Below, in pieces: positions 6,301 through 6,392 of a DNA stretch of 6,392 bases. The first letter of the stretch is position 1. Every line of letters starts with the position of its first letter. A program made the translations under genes and the position numbers. Origin of the DNA: an uncultured Oscillospiraceae bacterium (GTDB lineage: Bacteria; Bacillota; Clostridia; Oscillospirales; Oscillospiraceae); the NCBI GenBank assembly GCA_944385305.1, contig CALWWS010000211.1, positions 1 through 6,392 on the forward strand. The letters are read 5' to 3'. A model generated the notes under the pieces. That model had not been told where the DNA came from. It did not search any database and saw only the letters and a program-made list of their open reading frames with translations.

Positions 6301-6324
6301 CGTTTTTGATGGGCGCGGGAGCAT

Positions 6325-6392
6325 GCCGGATCGCCTGTATCGGCTATTCGTAAGGAAGGGGAGGAGCGGGACGGCTCCCCTAAGCGCATTCC
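6325..6392. other. Upstream edge: weak hairpin, no clear promoter
   Basis: A 7-bp inverted repeat AGGGGAG/CTCCCCT (6357-6363 and 6375-6381, 11-nt loop) is followed on the minus strand by TCCTTACG. It may be a weak terminator of a gene further upstream. I see no convincing -35/-10 pair for the esterase within these 68 bp, so its promoter probably lies outside the window. Confidence 0.3.

Noticed and set aside
2929..6309. A 1126-codon open frame on the plus strand opposite the esterase gene
   Set aside because: It is in exact antisense register with the real gene. In GC-rich coding DNA the sense codons TTA, CTA and TCA, which would create antisense stops, are rare. The product is a low-complexity Gly/Val/His/Ala-rich string with no domain.
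1..6392. CRISPR arrays, tRNA or rRNA genes, insertion sequences
   Set aside because: No regularly spaced repeats, cloverleaf, rRNA-like segments or transposase frames were seen on either strand.

Overview
The window holds two genes, both on the minus strand, separated by a long non-coding gap. GC-rich coding DNA, a Gram-positive style signal peptide and C-terminal S-layer homology (SLH) domains point to a GC-rich anaerobic Firmicute, most likely a gut clostridium of the Oscillospiraceae type (the Flavonifractor / Lawsonibacter / Oscillibacter neighbourhood). This placement is an inference from composition and protein type, since no rRNA or taxonomic marker is present.

Layout, left to right: half of a probable terminator (1-26); a 481-residue SLC13/DASS-type membrane carrier (43-1488, minus); an 867-bp gap (1489-2355); a 1309-residue secreted, wall-anchored esterase (2356-6285, minus); and about 100 bp of upstream sequence (6286-6392). 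The gap contains the carrier's roughly 350-nt leader, a strong-looking minus-strand promoter with a dyad between its -35 and -10 boxes, a GC-rich stretch with six stem-loops in a row, a perfect 15-bp inverted repeat, and the esterase's terminator.

The large protein is the most interesting item. It has two tandem copies of a tannase-like alpha/beta-hydrolase (the family of Lactobacillus plantarum tannase), each with a complete Ser-Asp-His triad, followed by three SLH domains. Family spacing is kept exactly (Asp to His is 32 residues in both copies, as in L. plantarum tannase). The position that in that enzyme holds a galloyl-contacting Asp is Val in both copies. I therefore think it is a surface esterase acting on something other than simple gallate esters.

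A reasonable but unproved model is that the esterase cleaves an ester outside the cell and the SLC13-type carrier imports the released organic acid. The two genes share orientation but are not a tight operon: a terminator and a separate promoter lie between them.
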